NCBI RefSeq assembly: GCF_013340935.1
Contig: NZ_WHOS01000012.1
Span: 62,001-126,000 of the forward strand
Direction: 5' to 3'
DNA: 64,000 nucleotides
Source: Azospirillum melinis
GTDB lineage: Bacteria > Pseudomonadota > Alphaproteobacteria > Azospirillales > Azospirillaceae
Part shown: in pieces, positions 63,554 to 64,000 of the stretch
How positions within the stretch are numbered: the first letter of the stretch is position 1
Layout: every line of letters begins with the position of its first letter
Program-made: the position numbers and the translations under genes
Notes under the pieces: model-generated
What the model was told of the DNA's origin: nothing
The model's input: the letters and a program-made list of their open reading frames with translations, nothing else
Databases searched by the model: none

Positions 63554-63838
63554 CGGGCTGCGGAGTTTCCGGAGGGCGGCGCCATCGACCCGACCTGTGG
63601 TCCCCCCACGCATCCCAGCAATGCCCCACCATTTCGTGTGACCTTTTGCGACCGCCCTTGACGTCCGCATCCCTTTGCCCACATAAGCCCATACGAAACA
63701 TTCGGTCCCAGCCGTCCGACGGCCGCCGCACGGCGCCTCCGGCAGGGTTCCTTCCCAACCCGAGATCCGCATCGACGAGCGATGCACGCCCGTCCGGCAG
63801 CGTCGAATGCCGGCCTAAGTGAGACGTACGACAGAGGC
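63554..63838. other. Intergenic region before the last gene
   Basis: 285 bp with no gene recognised. It contains one plausible promoter (63658-63687) for the downstream gene. Confidence 0.5.
63658..63687 (+). promoter_or_regulatory. Putative sigma-70-type promoter
   Basis: TTGACG and CATAAG separated by 18 bases, about 150 bp before the last gene. Confidence 0.35.
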
Positions 63839-64000
63839 ATGACGTTTGATTCAAAGCGGCGCCGGATGGCGCCGAACAACCGCGCACGCAACCGCAACCC
63901 GCGTCCGCGTGATGACTTCGACGGCTCCCGCCCTCCGGCCACTCCGGTCCATGGCGGCGGCCCCACCGGCCCGGTTCCGGGCAAGGACGAGATCCTGTTC
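63839..64000 (+). CDS. Start of a gene cut by the window end, basic N-terminus (possibly an RNA methyltransferase)
   Basis: 54 codons are visible. The first 25 residues are very basic (KRRRMAPNNRARNRNPRPR), then a Pro/Gly linker, ending GKDEILF. A basic disordered start followed by a DEILFGxHAV-like stretch occurs in alphaproteobacterial RlmB-type 23S rRNA 2'-O-methyltransferases, so that is my guess, but too little is present to decide. CAGAGG lies just before ATG 63839. Confidence 0.4.
   Translation, partial: MTFDSKRRRMAPNNRARNRNPRPRDDFDGSRPPATPVHGGGPTGPVPGKDEILF

Overview
The window looks like part of an Azospirillum replicon or a close relative (Alphaproteobacteria, Rhodospirillales). 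This is inferred from the very high GC content, the alphaproteobacterial flagellar genes flaF, flbT and a CtrA/FtcR-type regulator, a RegB/RegA redox pair, and a ChvE/SbpA-GguAB-GbpR sugar system next to a full non-phosphorylative L-arabinose pathway like the one described in Azospirillum brasilense. Housekeeping genes (glmM, folP, thiD, hflX, five tRNAs) point to a chromosome or chromid. No phage, insertion sequence or CRISPR array was seen.

Layout. 0.25-6.3 kb: a GT87-type membrane glycosyltransferase, a hemerythrin / zinc alcohol dehydrogenase / membrane protein group, and a translationally coupled pair of unknown role (nitrilase-fold protein plus small winged-helix protein). 6.3-14.8 kb: an MHS-type MFS transporter diverging from cyoABCD-SURF1, followed by regB-regA. 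14.9-19.0 kb (minus strand): folP-glmM-thiD and a small exported cysteine protein. 19.1-36.8 kb: flagellar genes in several blocks (flhA-fliR-flhB; flgB-flgC-fliE-fliQ-transglycosylase; fliI plus partner; flagellin-flaF-flbT and three accessory genes; an FtcR-like regulator), interrupted by a MarR regulator, a DUF1398 gene, a DUF454 gene and hflX. 37.2-40.0 kb: a lipoprotein, a five-tRNA operon (Leu, Ala, Asp, Gly, Val) and a phospholipase-D-like protein.

40.1-61.6 kb is a sugar island. On the minus strand it has ytfQ-ytfR-ytfT-yjfF-galM (furanose-type ABC importer plus mutarotase), a porin, and a lactonase-dehydratase-semialdehyde dehydrogenase operon (araB, araD and a KGSADH). On the plus strand are gbpR and then chvE/sbpA-gguA-gguB-araA-chemoreceptor-araC. 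Together these give outer-membrane entry, two ABC importers, a chemoreceptor, and all five steps from L-arabinose to 2-oxoglutarate. Three promoters in the island share the same gapless 43-bp arrangement of a GATAC-N8-GTATC-like dyad followed by TC(G/A)TATT(G/T)GAC, which I read as a GbpR regulon. The last 2.5 kb hold a divergent HxlR / NmrA pair with a perfect operator-like dyad, a SnoaL-like protein, and the start of a gene running off the end.

A family of long inverted repeats (CCCTCTCCCG...CGGGAGAGGG hairpins) occurs in four gene junctions, and a single-hairpin form occurs in a fifth. Their inner hairpins differ between copies but stay paired.
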